Shown here: piece by piece, positions 56,096-64,000 of the stretch
Position numbering within the stretch: position 1 is the stretch's first letter
Layout of the letters: each line of letters begins with the position of its first letter
Source of the DNA: Alphaproteobacteria bacterium
GTDB lineage: Bacteria; Pseudomonadota; Alphaproteobacteria; Puniceispirillales; Puniceispirillaceae
Length of the DNA: 64,000 bases
Assembly: GCA_009920665.1 (NCBI GenBank)
Contig: RFZL01000002.1
Coordinates: 47,757-111,756, forward strand
Direction of reading: 5' to 3'
Program-made: the position numbers and the translations under genes
The notes under the pieces: generated by a model
Database searches by the model: none
The model's input: only the letters and a program-made list of their open reading frames with translations
Told to the model about the DNA's origin: nothing

Positions 56096-56746
56096 TCAGC
56101 CCGGCAAATGCATGGCGAGGAAGTCAATCGCCCGGGTCAGCGCATCAGGGTCAATGCCATGGCCAAGACCCGGGCGCGTCACGCAGGTCGCCTCGATACC
56201 GTGTGTCGCCAGGATGGTCGAGGCCGCCTGCATCATCGTGAACGGCACCACCTGGTCATCCGTGCCGTGGATCAGCATAACCGATGGCCGGTCCTCAATT
56301 TCAGCTATGTCACCGACACCAAGAAGCGCACCGGAGAAACTGACGACGGCCTGCGGCCGCTGCGCCATGTGAAGCCCGCAATGCAGGCTCATCATGCCGC
56401 CCTGCGAAAACCCGGTCAGCGCCACCGCCGTCATGTCAAGCCCGAGTTCGGTTATGGCCGCTGCCACCGATCCCTCGATCACCGTGGCGGCAGCGGCCGG
56501 CCCATCGGTCGTGTCACCAAGGTCGAACCATTGCCGGCCCATCGGGTTCATCGAGCAGGGGTCCGGCGCGTTGGGGATGAAAAATGCTGCGCCCGGGAAC
56601 CGCACTGACATCGGATAGGCAAGGTCGGCCAGGTCGTTCGCATCGGCGCCCCAGCCATGCATGATCACGATCAGGCTCGACGGCGCGCCGCCACGCGCCG
56701 GCTCATTGAAATGACCGCTCAACGCCCCAAAACTCTTCATCATCAT
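56096..56746 (-). CDS. Alpha/beta-hydrolase, phospholipase/carboxylesterase family
   Basis: A 216-residue hydrolase of the carboxylesterase/phospholipase (YpfH/Est) family. LIVIMHGWGADANDL carries the oxyanion region. The nucleophile is the serine in LTGFSQGGMMSL, the acid is in MLIHGTDDQVVP, and the histidine is near GLGHGI. The fold starts within 20 residues of the chosen start. GGGGA precedes the first of three tandem ATGs (56746). It probably acts on small acyl esters and the natural substrate is unknown. It is divergent from gluQ. Confidence 0.88.
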   Translation of the reverse strand: MMMKSFGALSGHFNEPARGGAPSSLIVIMHGWGADANDLADLAYPMSVRFPGAAFFIPNAPDPCSMNPMGRQWFDLGDTTDGPAAAATVIEGSVAAAITELGLDMTAVALTGFSQGGMMSLHCGLHMAQRPQAVVSFSGALLGVGDIAEIEDRPSVMLIHGTDDQVVPFTMMQAASTILATHGIEATCVTRPGLGHGIDPDALTRAIDFLAMHLPG

Positions 56747-56881
56747 TCTGTTCCCCGGCCCTGTTTCCTGCCCCTGGTCATCACGGTGGCAAGAGGCTAC
56801 ACCCGCGCGGCCCATCTGGTCTATATTCGCTGTCATCGGCGCCCATAGCGGCGCCACAACAATTCCGGGGACACGACAATC

Positions 56882-57739
56882 GTGACCGTTTCTTCCTCGA
56901 TACCATCCCCGGTGACGCGGTTCGCGCCAAGTCCGACCGGCCTTTTGCATCTTGGCCATGCCTATTCAGCGCTTGTCGCCTCGCGGCTTGGTCATGGCTA
57001 CATCCTGCGGATTGACGATATCGACCACACGCGCTGCCGCCCCGAATTCACCTCGGAAATCTGCCGTGATCTTGAATTTCTCGGCCTGCCCTGGCGCGGT
57101 GACCCGATATTCCAGAGCCACCGTCTGGACGCCTATGCCGACGCGCTTGCCAGCCTGCGGGCACGCGATCTCGTCTATCCATGCTTCCTGACCCGCACCG
57201 AACTTGCCGAGGTCCTGTCAGCGCCGCAGGAAGCGCCGGTGGCGACTGACAGCGCGATATCGGCCAGCGAGGCGCATCGCCGTTCCAAACAGGGGGTGGC
57301 ACCGGCCTGGCGCCTGCGCACCGCCGCCGCGCTTGATCTTGTCGGCGACCTGACCTGGCGCGATCTTCGCGGCGGCGTCAACCGGCCGGTGGAGATGACC
57401 GTGCATGGCGATGTCGTTCTCGCGCGGCGCGATATCGGCACCTCCTACCACCTGTCGGTTGTGGTCGATGATTCGCTTGACGGTGTCACCCTTGTCACAC
57501 GCGGCGCCGATCTCGAGGACAGTACCCATATCCATCGCCTGCTGCAGGCGCTGCTCAACCTGCCCTCGCCGGCCTATTTCCATCATGACCTTGTGCGGGA
57601 CACGGCCGGCAGCCGCCTTGCCAAGCGGCATGACGCCCAAAGCATCCAACATTTGCGCGAGGCTGGACAGAGCGCCGAGGACATTATCACCTCCCTGCCA
57701 CCGGCACCGGATTCATTACCCTTCGGGCTCGATTTTTGA
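56882..57739 (+). CDS. gluQ: Glutamyl-Q tRNA(Asp) synthetase
   Basis: A 285-residue GluQRS, a shortened glutamyl-tRNA synthetase that attaches glutamate to queuosine in tRNA-Asp. APSPTGLLHLGHAYSAL is the HIGH region and LAKRHDAQS the KMSKS-like loop. The anticodon-binding domain is absent, as expected. The zinc ligands found in E. coli GluQRS are not seen. Only one cysteine (YPCFLTR) remains there, a variant known in other bacteria. The start is GTG 56882. Confidence 0.92.
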   Translation: MTVSSSIPSPVTRFAPSPTGLLHLGHAYSALVASRLGHGYILRIDDIDHTRCRPEFTSEICRDLEFLGLPWRGDPIFQSHRLDAYADALASLRARDLVYPCFLTRTELAEVLSAPQEAPVATDSAISASEAHRRSKQGVAPAWRLRTAAALDLVGDLTWRDLRGGVNRPVEMTVHGDVVLARRDIGTSYHLSVVVDDSLDGVTLVTRGADLEDSTHIHRLLQALLNLPSPAYFHHDLVRDTAGSRLAKRHDAQSIQHLREAGQSAEDIITSLPPAPDSLPFGLDF

Positions 57740-57820
57740 AATTCAACTAAATGTTTTTTCATGTTTTTTTATGAATCATTACCTGCTGCGCTTTTTTTCT
57801 TGAAAAGCCGGTGAGCAGGG

Positions 57821-57849
57821 TTGACGGAGTCGGTCTTCGGGCGCATATA
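57821..57849 (+). promoter_or_regulatory. Promoter of the candidate small RNA
   Basis: TTGACG (57821-57826), a 17-bp spacer and CATATA (57844-57849) form a good sigma-70-like promoter. The predicted transcription start is at about 57856, exactly where the first hairpin of the candidate RNA begins. Upstream (57740-57810) is an AT-rich stretch with two runs of T that may end the gluQ message. Confidence 0.55.
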
Positions 57850-57855
57850 CCCCCT

Positions 57856-57922
57856 GCACGACGCACCCGTCGTGCGTTTCCTCCCTAAACTCGGCCGTGA
57901 GATGTCTCACGGCCTTTTTTTT
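57856..57922 (+). ncRNA. Candidate small RNA with CCTCCC loop
   Basis: About 67 bases with three parts. Hairpin 1 is an 8-bp perfect stem at 57856-57863 / 57868-57875 with loop CACC. Next is an unpaired link GTTTCCTCCCTAAACT that contains CCTCCC, complementary to a Shine-Dalgarno sequence. Hairpin 2 is a 9-bp perfect stem at 57893-57901 / 57906-57914, followed by eight T, a strong terminator. A promoter sits right before it and there is no open frame inside. Other alphaproteobacteria have small RNAs with CCUCC-type anti-Shine-Dalgarno loops. Whether this one belongs to such a family is inference. Confidence 0.5.
57893..57922 (+). terminator. Strong Rho-independent terminator
   Basis: A perfect 9-bp stem GGCCGTGAG/CTCACGGCC with loop ATGT is followed by TTTTTTTT. 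It ends the candidate small RNA and isolates moaA from upstream transcription. Confidence 0.88.
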
Positions 57923-58027
57923 GCCGGCATGCCTGTATTTACCGGGTTCCGGGGTGCGACGTGTCGCTCCTTGCCAAGCCGGAAGACCGGGGCGTAGCAT
58001 GAGGGTCGAACATGGGGAGACAAGACC

Positions 58028-59059
58028 ATGCCGCTGACGGACGATGCGCCGGTACCAAGGCCGAACCAACTGATCGATCCTTATGGGCGCACTGTGGACT
58101 ATCTGCGCGTTTCAGTAACGGACCGCTGCGACTTCCGCTGCGTCTATTGCATGGCCGAGGAAATGACCTTTCTGCCGAAGGCGGAACTGCTGACTCTCGA
58201 GGAGCTGGAGGTGCTGTGTCGGCGGTTCATGGCGGCCGGTATTCGCAAGATTCGTCTCACCGGCGGCGAGCCGCTCGTCAGGCGCAACATCATGCAGCTG
58301 ATCCGCGCGCTTGGTGCCGAGGCCAAGGCAGGCGCGCTTGACGAGCTGACAATCACCACGAATGGCAGCCAGCTTGTCAAAATGGCTGACGATCTGTTCG
58401 ATGCCGGCGTGCGGCGGGTCAATATCTCGCTCGACACGCTTGATCCGGACAAGTTCCGGCAGATCACCCGCTGGGGCGATCTGAACAAGGTGCTGGATGG
58501 CCTTCGGGCGGCACAATCGGCCGGCCTCGACGTCAAGATCAATGCTGTTGCGCTGAAGGGTGGCAATGATGCCGAGCTTGGCGACATGCTGGCCTGGTGC
58601 GGCGATGAAGGGTTCGACATGACCATCATCGAGGTCATGCCGATGGGTGACATTGGTACTGAGAACAGGCTCGACCAGTATCTGCCACTGTCACGCGTGC
58701 GTGCCGATTTGTCAAAGCGGTTCACACTGACCGATATTCCGTTCCGCACCGGCGGCCCGGCGCGCTATGTCAAAGTCGAGGAGACCGGCCGCAAGCTCGG
58801 GTTCATCACACCGCTGACGCATAATTTCTGTGAAAGCTGCAATCGGGTGCGCGTGACCTGCACCGGCCAGCTCTTCATGTGCCTTGGTCAGGATGACAAT
58901 GCGGATTTGCGGCGCGCTCTTCGCGATGGCGGTGAGCCTGCGCTGGATGAAGCGATTGTCGAAGCCATTGGCCGCAAGCCGAAAGGCCATGATTTCATCA
59001 TCGACAGGCGCCATAGCAACCCGGCCGTTAGCCGGCATATGAATGTGACAGGCGGCTGA
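58028..59059 (+). CDS. moaA: GTP 3',8-cyclase MoaA
   Basis: A 343-residue radical SAM enzyme, the first step of molybdenum cofactor synthesis. The N-terminal cluster CDFRCVYC (Cys34, 38, 41), the [11 protein letters not shown] motif and the C-terminal cluster (CESC, then a cysteine 14 residues on) are complete. It ends in the required Gly-Gly. GGGGAGA precedes ATG 58028. A 105-base leader follows the terminator. No other moa genes are in the window. It is convergent with the MFS gene. Confidence 0.97.
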   Translation: MPLTDDAPVPRPNQLIDPYGRTVDYLRVSVTDRCDFRCVYCMAEEMTFLPKAELLTLEELEVLCRRFMAAGIRKIRLTGGEPLVRRNIMQLIRALGAEAKAGALDELTITTNGSQLVKMADDLFDAGVRRVNISLDTLDPDKFRQITRWGDLNKVLDGLRAAQSAGLDVKINAVALKGGNDAELGDMLAWCGDEGFDMTIIEVMPMGDIGTENRLDQYLPLSRVRADLSKRFTLTDIPFRTGGPARYVKVEETGRKLGFITPLTHNFCESCNRVRVTCTGQLFMCLGQDDNADLRRALRDGGEPALDEAIVEAIGRKPKGHDFIIDRRHSNPAVSRHMNVTGG

Positions 59060-59092
59060 TAGCCATCTGTTTCACAGGCAAGTGCAATAGCG

Positions 59093-60283
59093 TCAGACAA
59101 CCATTTGCGGGTCACGGCGCTGTACGACACCAAGCCACGCAAGCGCAAAGACAAGAATTGTTACCGGCACAAGCGCCGCCAGGCTGACAGCATCCCACCC
59201 CAACTGGCTATGAATTGCGCCAGCCGACAGCGACGCCATTGCCACAGTAGTCATCGTCGTCAGATCGGCAAAGCCCTGAACGCGGCCACGTTCCTCGGGT
59301 TCGGCCACTCCGGCGACAAGCGAGGTGCCACCGACATAAAGAAAATTCCAGCCAAGGCCGAGCGTCACCAGTGCCGTCCAGTAGGGCCAGAAAGTGATCG
59401 CACCCACCGCCAGGTATATTGTCATGGCGTAGAACAATACGCCCGCCCACAGCACGCGAAGCGCACCGATTCGGGCAATGATCGAACCGGTAAAGAATGA
59501 TGGCAGGAACATCGCCACCACATGCCACTGGATGATGGTGGCATTCGCCGAGGTGCCAAGCTTGGCAACATTGACTACCTGAAGCGGTGTTGCCGTCATC
59601 AGATAACTCATCAGCGCGTAGCCAAGCGCGCAGCAGATGACCCCGACGACGAACACCGGCATCCGAAAGAAGGCACCGATCGGGCGTCCGCCAGAGGCGG
59701 TTTTCCGCGGGAGCTCGATCTTCAGGCCCGCCAGCGCGACAATCGAGGCAAGCTGGACGATGGCGACGGTGAAAAAGCAGCCGGCATAGAGAATATCAGG
59801 GACCAGATCGACCGTACGTCGCGCGATTTCAGGTCCAAGCAACCCGGCCGCCAACCCGCCGGCGAGAACATAGGCAATCGCCTTTGGCCGCCGGTTTGTC
59901 GGCACGCCATCCGCCGCGGCATAGCGGTAATAGCTGGCAATCCCCATCGCCATGCCAAGCCCCATGCTGCCACCGCAGAACATCATGAAATTCGCTGTCA
60001 CGACAGCGATCCCGAGGCAGGTTGTCGACAGGCTGCTGATCAGGACCCCGACAATCAATACCGGACGCCGGCCAAACCGCGCCATCAGCAGCGAGGCTGG
60101 CAAGGTGACCATCATCGATGTCAGAAATTGCAGCGACAGTGGCAAGGTCGCCAGCCAGGCGACAGGGGCCAGCAGCACGCCGACAAGTGCCGTATTGATG
60201 ATGTTCACATTCATCGAGGTCATCGACAGCGCCTGCGCGATGGCAAGTCTGATGACATTGCGGCGTTGAATTCTGTCGTTCAT
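59093..60283 (-). CDS. MFS transporter
   Basis: A 396-residue, twelve-helix major facilitator protein. A loop 2-3 motif LLMARFGRRPVLIVGVL is recognisable, as is a conserved helix with GLGWNFLYVGGTSLVAGV followed by EERGRVQGFAD. That last block occurs in a group of uncharacterised MFS proteins. The substrate is unknown. ATG 60283 starts about 10 residues before helix 1, and an in-frame start 57 bases upstream is less likely. fur lies 76 bp upstream on the same strand. Confidence 0.85.
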   Translation of the reverse strand: MNDRIQRRNVIRLAIAQALSMTSMNVNIINTALVGVLLAPVAWLATLPLSLQFLTSMMVTLPASLLMARFGRRPVLIVGVLISSLSTTCLGIAVVTANFMMFCGGSMGLGMAMGIASYYRYAAADGVPTNRRPKAIAYVLAGGLAAGLLGPEIARRTVDLVPDILYAGCFFTVAIVQLASIVALAGLKIELPRKTASGGRPIGAFFRMPVFVVGVICCALGYALMSYLMTATPLQVVNVAKLGTSANATIIQWHVVAMFLPSFFTGSIIARIGALRVLWAGVLFYAMTIYLAVGAITFWPYWTALVTLGLGWNFLYVGGTSLVAGVAEPEERGRVQGFADLTTMTTVAMASLSAGAIHSQLGWDAVSLAALVPVTILVFALAWLGVVQRRDPQMVV

Positions 60284-60359
60284 AGGCAGCGCGACCGGAT
60301 CACGGCCCTCGCATTCGGCGAGGCAGGGGAAAACGGGCAATGGGTCAAGAGGTCACCAC

Positions 60360-60776
60360 TCACCCTTCCCCGGATGGCAGCTTGCGACCAAACAGCTCAA
60401 GCCTGTGGTCGACAAGTTCATAGCCCATCTCGCGGGCGATCTGCTCTTTCAGCGCTTCCAGCTCGGCATGATAGAACTCGATCACCTCACCGGTTTCCAC
60501 ATCGACAAGGTGCTCGTGATGCTCGCCCGATTCCTCATAGCGTGCCCGGCCATCGCCAAACTCCAGCCGGTCGATCACGCCGGCTTCCTCAAGCAGCTTG
60601 ACGGTCCGATAGACGGTCGCGATCGAAATCGTGCTGTCCTCATCGACAGCGCGGCGATAGAGCTCGTCGACATCAGGATGGTCCTCGGAATCGCCGATGA
60701 CGCCAACAATCACCTGGCGTTGACTAGTCATGCGGATGCCACGGCTGAGGCATTTTTCCAGAAGACCAAGAGACAT
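60360..60776 (-). CDS. Fur-family metal-dependent regulator (Fur or Mur)
   Basis: A 138-residue winged-helix repressor. The DNA-recognition region is MTSQRQVIVGVIGD with ISIATVYRTVKLLEEAGVI. The metal-site block is GEHHEHLVDVETGEVIEF. The C-terminal CXXC structural zinc pair of E. coli Fur is absent, as in many alphaproteobacterial members, where such proteins are often manganese-sensing Mur. Iron versus manganese cannot be decided here. It is divergent from the EamA gene across 170 bp. Confidence 0.88.
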   Translation of the reverse strand: MSLGLLEKCLSRGIRMTSQRQVIVGVIGDSEDHPDVDELYRRAVDEDSTISIATVYRTVKLLEEAGVIDRLEFGDGRARYEESGEHHEHLVDVETGEVIEFYHAELEALKEQIAREMGYELVDHRLELFGRKLPSGEG

Positions 60777-60832
60777 GGCGGTTCCGTCGTGACCGGCAGG
60801 CGAGGATTATGCCGGGTGATTGCGAGATCGGC

Positions 60833-60861
60833 ATTTTGCCTGTTAACGGGCCAAACTGCAA
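60833..60861 (-). promoter_or_regulatory. Candidate promoter of the Fur-family gene
   Basis: On the reverse strand TTGCAG (60856-60861) is followed after 17 bp by CAAAAT (60833-60838). It lies about 57 bases before the start codon. No clear Fur or Mur operator was recognised beside it. Confidence 0.35.
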
Positions 60862-60946
60862 CCTTGTGACTGCATATGAAAGGGGCTGCCAGCGCGACTC
60901 ACGAGTTTGATTGACCTTGCTTTGAATTGCCCTGCAGGATGCCATC

Positions 60947-61864
60947 ATGGAAATCACGAAAGCTCAGCAATCGAATCATGCGCTTGGCGCGCTACAGCTG
61001 TGTGCCGGCATGCTGATCATTCCCTTTCTTGACGTGTTCGCCAAGCTGCTGGGGGTCACGCACGGGCCGTTCGAAATCACCTTCTGGCGATTTTTCATGC
61101 AGACCGTTCTGATGCTGCCCTTTGTCGTCATGCTGCGATTGTGGAGCGTGCCGGCCGGCACCCTTGTCCTGCAGGCGGTGCGCGGTCTGTTGCTGGCGTC
61201 GGCGACGGTGTTCTTCTTCGCCGCGCTCCAGCATCTGCCAATGGCCGAGGCGATCGCCATTTTCTTCGTGCAGCCGATGATCCTGACATTGCTGTCGGTG
61301 GTGCTGCTTGGAGAAAAGCTTCGCGCGCGACGGATCAGCGCCATCCTTGTCGGGCTTGCCGGCACCATCATCATCGTTCAGCCAAGCGTGCTGATCTTCG
61401 GCTGGGCGGCGGTGCTGCCACTTGGCTCGGCCCTGTCGATGGCGCTCTACATGGTTTTGACAAGGCGGCTATCCAACGATGTGAATCCCTATCAGATGCA
61501 GTTTCTCGGCAGTGTCGCCGCGATGGCGGCGCTTGGCGTCATCGTGCTGGCCGGCAGCCTGCTGTCGATCCCCGGCGCCGCGATGGCGGCGCTGACATGG
61601 CAGGAGACCGGCTGGGTGATCGGTATGGGCATCGCCGCGACACTTGGCCATGCCTTCATCGTGCTGGCGGCCGGCAAGGCACCGGCAAATCTGCTGGCAC
61701 CATTCCAGTATGTCGAGATTATCGGGGCGACGATCCTTGGCTATCTTGTCTTCGGTGACATTCCCGCCAACAGCACCGTTCTCGGCGTCGGCATCATCAT
61801 CGCCAGCGGACTGTATCTGTTTCACCGCGAACGTGTTGCCACACGACGGCAGGCAGCCAGCTGA
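60947..61864 (+). CDS. EamA/DMT-family transporter
   Basis: A 305-residue membrane protein with ten helices in two EamA repeats, the drug/metabolite transporter build. The first repeat has RFFMQTVLMLPF and FFFAALQHLPMAEAIAIFF, and the second ends with LLAPFQYVEIIGATILGYLVFGD, a typical EamA signature. Members export amino acids or metabolites, and the substrate here is unknown. AGGA lies upstream of ATG 60947. It is convergent with pssA, 6 bp apart. Confidence 0.88.
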   Translation: MEITKAQQSNHALGALQLCAGMLIIPFLDVFAKLLGVTHGPFEITFWRFFMQTVLMLPFVVMLRLWSVPAGTLVLQAVRGLLLASATVFFFAALQHLPMAEAIAIFFVQPMILTLLSVVLLGEKLRARRISAILVGLAGTIIIVQPSVLIFGWAAVLPLGSALSMALYMVLTRRLSNDVNPYQMQFLGSVAAMAALGVIVLAGSLLSIPGAAMAALTWQETGWVIGMGIAATLGHAFIVLAAGKAPANLLAPFQYVEIIGATILGYLVFGDIPANSTVLGVGIIIASGLYLFHRERVATRRQAAS

Positions 61865-61870
61865 CAGGCT

Positions 61871-62623
61871 TCAACTTCCGGATCGCCGGCGGTGGTGATG
61901 CATTGCCGATACGGGGATCGATGCGGCATAGGCAGCGGCAAGGGCCATATAGGTAATCCAGGGCTGCATGAAGATGCCGGCAATCAGGATCGACCCTCCG
62001 GCCATCACCGGCAATACGGTTCCCACCGGCAGCTTCACCCGCTTGCCGGCAAAGGTCGGCAAAGCGGAAACCGCCAACCCGCCAATCAGCACAAGCCAGC
62101 CGCTGACATAGGCCGCCTCGCGCGCCCAGCCAATGCCAAATTCCAGATCGACGGCGATTGGCACAAGGACCAGAAACGCCGCCGCCGGCGCTGGCACGCC
62201 AGTAAAATAATCCTTTGAATGTTCCGGCGGGTCGCGCAGTTCCGAATCAAAACGCGCCAGCCGCAAGGCAATGGACACCGCATAGAACATCGTCGCCCAC
62301 CAAGCGAGGTTGCCGGAATCCTGCAAGGCCCAGAGATACAGACACAATGCCGGCACAACGCCGAACACCACCAGATCACTGAGGCTGTCCAGCGCTGCCC
62401 CGAAAGCCGAACTTGTCTTGAAGCGACGCGCCGTCCGGCCGTCAAGCGCGTCGAAGACAGACGCAAGGGCGATCAACCCGATCACCGCCGCCCACCGTCC
62501 ATCGAGCGCAAAACGCAGCGCCGTGAGGCCGGAAATCAACCCGGCAACGGTCAGGACATTCGGCAGCAGCCAGAAAATCGATACCGTTCTGAAACGTCGC
62601 CGGGGGTGCGGTGCTGGCGTCAT
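61871..62623 (-). CDS. pssA: CDP-diacylglycerol-serine O-phosphatidyltransferase
   Basis: A 250-residue membrane enzyme of the CDP-alcohol phosphotransferase family. The signature is in SVFDALDGRTARRFKTSSAFGAALDSLSD, split as DALDGRTARRF and FGAALDSLSD, with all catalytic aspartates. It makes phosphatidylserine for phosphatidylethanolamine. ATG 62623 overlaps the psd stop by one base (TGATG), and a GTG directly before it is the alternative start. The psd-pssA pair is a conserved operon. Confidence 0.94.
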   Translation of the reverse strand: MTPAPHPRRRFRTVSIFWLLPNVLTVAGLISGLTALRFALDGRWAAVIGLIALASVFDALDGRTARRFKTSSAFGAALDSLSDLVVFGVVPALCLYLWALQDSGNLAWWATMFYAVSIALRLARFDSELRDPPEHSKDYFTGVPAPAAAFLVLVPIAVDLEFGIGWAREAAYVSGWLVLIGGLAVSALPTFAGKRVKLPVGTVLPVMAGGSILIAGIFMQPWITYMALAAAYAASIPVSAMHHHRRRSGS

Positions 62624-63330
62624 CACGCACGCCTCGATTCGCCCGGTTCCTGCAACCCGCCGGACATATCGGCAATCACTGTCTCGCCCGCCACGGTGCG
62701 CTGCCCTTCCATCACCAGAACCGGCGTGTCGGCCGGGATCCAGACATCCACGCGGCTGCCAAAACGGATGATGCCGAATTGCTGGCCGATGGCCAGCTGG
62801 TCGCCAATTCCCGTCTCCAGCAGGATCCGCCGCGCCACGAGACCGGCAATCTGGACAATACCGACAGCCTGGCCTGATGAGGTCTCCATGACGATATTCT
62901 GTCGTTCATTGGCCTCGGCGGCCTTGTCGAGACTCGCATTCAGAAACTTGCCGGCATGATAGCTGGTCGCCGTTACGCGGCCGGCAACCGGCGCCCGGTT
63001 CACATGCACGTCGAACACATTCATGAAGATGGCGACCCGGCGCCATTCACCGGCCGGCAGGCCAAGATCATCCGGCGCCGGCGCGATGCCGGTCGACAAC
63101 ACACGCCCGTCGGCAGGCGCGACGATCAGATTGTCGGTGACCGGGGTCGTGCGCACCGGGTTGCGGAAGAAATAGACACACCACAGGCTGAGCAGCGTTC
63201 CCGGCAACGCGAAGGGTGACCAGAACGCCGTGATCAGGATGCTTGCCACAACAAAGATGAAAATGAAGGGCCAGCCAGCCGGATGGATCGGCACCAGCAC
63301 CTCGGTGGTAATCGCCTTGTAGATGTTCAT
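62623..63330 (-). CDS. psd: Phosphatidylserine decarboxylase
   Basis: A 235-residue Psd of the short proenzyme type. The self-cleavage site that makes the pyruvoyl group is Gly-Ser in IIRFGSRVDVWIP. Earlier blocks HPAGWPFIF and FFRNPVR, and MNVFDVHVNRAPVAG, are typical. An N-terminal membrane helix is present. It converts phosphatidylserine to phosphatidylethanolamine and lies upstream of pssA, overlapping it by one base. Confidence 0.95.
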   Translation of the reverse strand: MNIYKAITTEVLVPIHPAGWPFIFIFVVASILITAFWSPFALPGTLLSLWCVYFFRNPVRTTPVTDNLIVAPADGRVLSTGIAPAPDDLGLPAGEWRRVAIFMNVFDVHVNRAPVAGRVTATSYHAGKFLNASLDKAAEANERQNIVMETSSGQAVGIVQIAGLVARRILLETGIGDQLAIGQQFGIIRFGSRVDVWIPADTPVLVMEGQRTVAGETVIADMSGGLQEPGESRRA

Positions 63331-63480
63331 CGCTGGCTTTCCGTGTCAAACAATGATCAGGAACGCAACAAACTAGGCGCTGCGCCAAAAAAAATCACCC
63401 TGAAATAAGATCCGGGAAATACGATCTGGAAGATCCGATGGTGGAATTCGTCCGGCGACCATTGCCACCTACGGGGAAAA

Positions 63481-63999
63481 TCACTCGGTATCCTCGGCGG
63501 CGACGAGGCCACGCTGCCTGAGTTCGGTGAGTTTTTTCATCATCACCTCACGTTCAAGCGCCCGCGGCGCATCGAGGCCCGGTACCATAACCTCGATCAC
63601 CGGACGTGGATAGACGGGCCTGTCAGGCATCGCCGCCAGAGGGGTTCTGTCTTCAGACAACCGAATGCCGTTATCTGCCGGCTCAGGGGGTGTCTTCGCC
63701 TCGACGGCTCCAGCGGGCAGACCCGCTGTCGAACCGGCGTCTCCATCAGCAGGCTGCGCATTGCCGGGCATTGACTGTTCGGTTTCGCCTGTTCCTTCCT
63801 GTCCGGTTTCGCCTGTGATAGCGCCACTGATCACGCGGTCAATCGAGGCGCCATTGCTACGAATAGCTGAGGCCAACTGATCGTCATTGTCCGCTTGCAG
63901 GTTGCGCAACATCGACGCATTGATCCATCCGCATGGCCCAGATAGCAATGGCAGTTCAACTGGTCTGCCGAGCGCGTAACGATTCAGCCACTGATTGTA
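63481..63999 (-). CDS. Unknown protein, N-terminus beyond the window
   Basis: An open reverse frame reaches the window edge, so only the last 172 residues are seen. I do not recognise the family. The first 35 visible residues look folded (YNQWLNRYALGRP, GPCGWINASMLRNLQ). A long low-complexity stretch rich in Gly, Glu, Thr, Pro and Ala follows, likely disordered, with a repeated GETG/GETE unit. The end is a charged helix (REVMMKKLTELRQRGLV). psd follows after 150 bp with no feature seen between. Confidence 0.6.
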   Translation of the reverse strand, partial: YNQWLNRYALGRPVELPLLSGPCGWINASMLRNLQADNDDQLASAIRSNGASIDRVISGAITGETGQEGTGETEQSMPGNAQPADGDAGSTAGLPAGAVEAKTPPEPADNGIRLSEDRTPLAAMPDRPVYPRPVIEVMVPGLDAPRALEREVMMKKLTELRQRGLVAAEDTE

Positions 64000-64000
64000 A

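Noticed and set aside
57923..58027. A molybdenum-cofactor riboswitch in the moaA leader
   Set aside because: The 105-base leader has only small inverted repeats. I could not recognise the conserved Moco RNA core. A covariance search would settle it.

Overview
The window is a gene-dense, GC-rich stretch of bacterial chromosome that carries almost only core genes. Gene content and order point to an alphaproteobacterium. The evidence is: mutY / DUF721 / dsbA / smc; an F0 ATP synthase operon with a b' subunit (atpI-B-E-F'-F) that has no F1 genes beside it; a cytochrome c oxidase operon running ctaC-ctaD-ctaB-coxF-ctaG-ctaE-SURF1-thrC-M16 peptidase; type 2 argC; plant-type gshA; DUF3035/BamF; and Coq7-type ubiquinone hydroxylase. 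The organism is Gram-negative (lipid A and Kdo genes), aerobic (aa3-type oxidase, ubiquinone) and uses DNA-nicking MutL mismatch repair. I cannot name the genus. A marine Rhodospirillales/Puniceispirillales-like lineage would fit, but that is a guess.

Layout: 1-8.0 kb holds mutY (cut by the window edge), dciA-like DUF721, dsbA, smc and the F0 operon, closed by a strong terminator. 8.0-14.3 kb holds a lipoprotein, ispH-thrB-rnhA, a peroxiredoxin, a DsbD/ScsB-like reductase and yqgE. 14.3-22.8 kb is the long leftward cytochrome oxidase operon. 23.2-33.1 kb holds tldD, an MFS exporter, gshA, rsmE, ubiA, a GGCT-like protein, argC, pmbA and a CX5R phosphatase. 33.1-40.1 kb is an envelope block: msbA-like ABC transporter and heptosyltransferase on one strand, DUF374 acyltransferase-waaA-lpxK-lpxL on the other. 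40.2-47 kb holds xseA, purD, tadA, rluB-rsmD and mutL. 46.8-51.7 kb holds bamF-lspA-ileS and ribF. 52.0-55.4 kb is a rightward run: mscS-chaC-tRNA-Leu-yqaA-dsbB-coq7. 55.4-64 kb holds an HNH nuclease, an esterase, gluQ, a candidate small RNA, moaA, an MFS protein, a Fur-family regulator, an EamA transporter, psd-pssA and a protein cut by the right edge.

Several genes belong to shared pathways. DsbA, DsbB and the DsbD/ScsB-like protein form a periplasmic thiol system. GshA, ChaC, a possible second cyclotransferase-fold protein and Prx form a glutathione/peroxide set. WaaA, LpxK, LpxL, MsbA and a GT9 enzyme build and export lipid A-core. UbiA and Coq7 make ubiquinone, and the Cta and Atp proteins use it in respiration. 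PssA and Psd make phosphatidylethanolamine.

I see no mobile elements, prophage, CRISPR arrays or defence islands. I did not find a clear new multi-gene system. The most interesting unexplained element is a compact intergenic transcript candidate at 57.8-57.9 kb, with a promoter, two hairpins around a CCTCCC loop and a strong terminator. Smaller points are in-frame 12-bp tandem duplications in three genes, a likely leaderless ribF promoter, a tRNA promoter that includes a stop codon, and two mutually exclusive hairpins at 56.0 kb.
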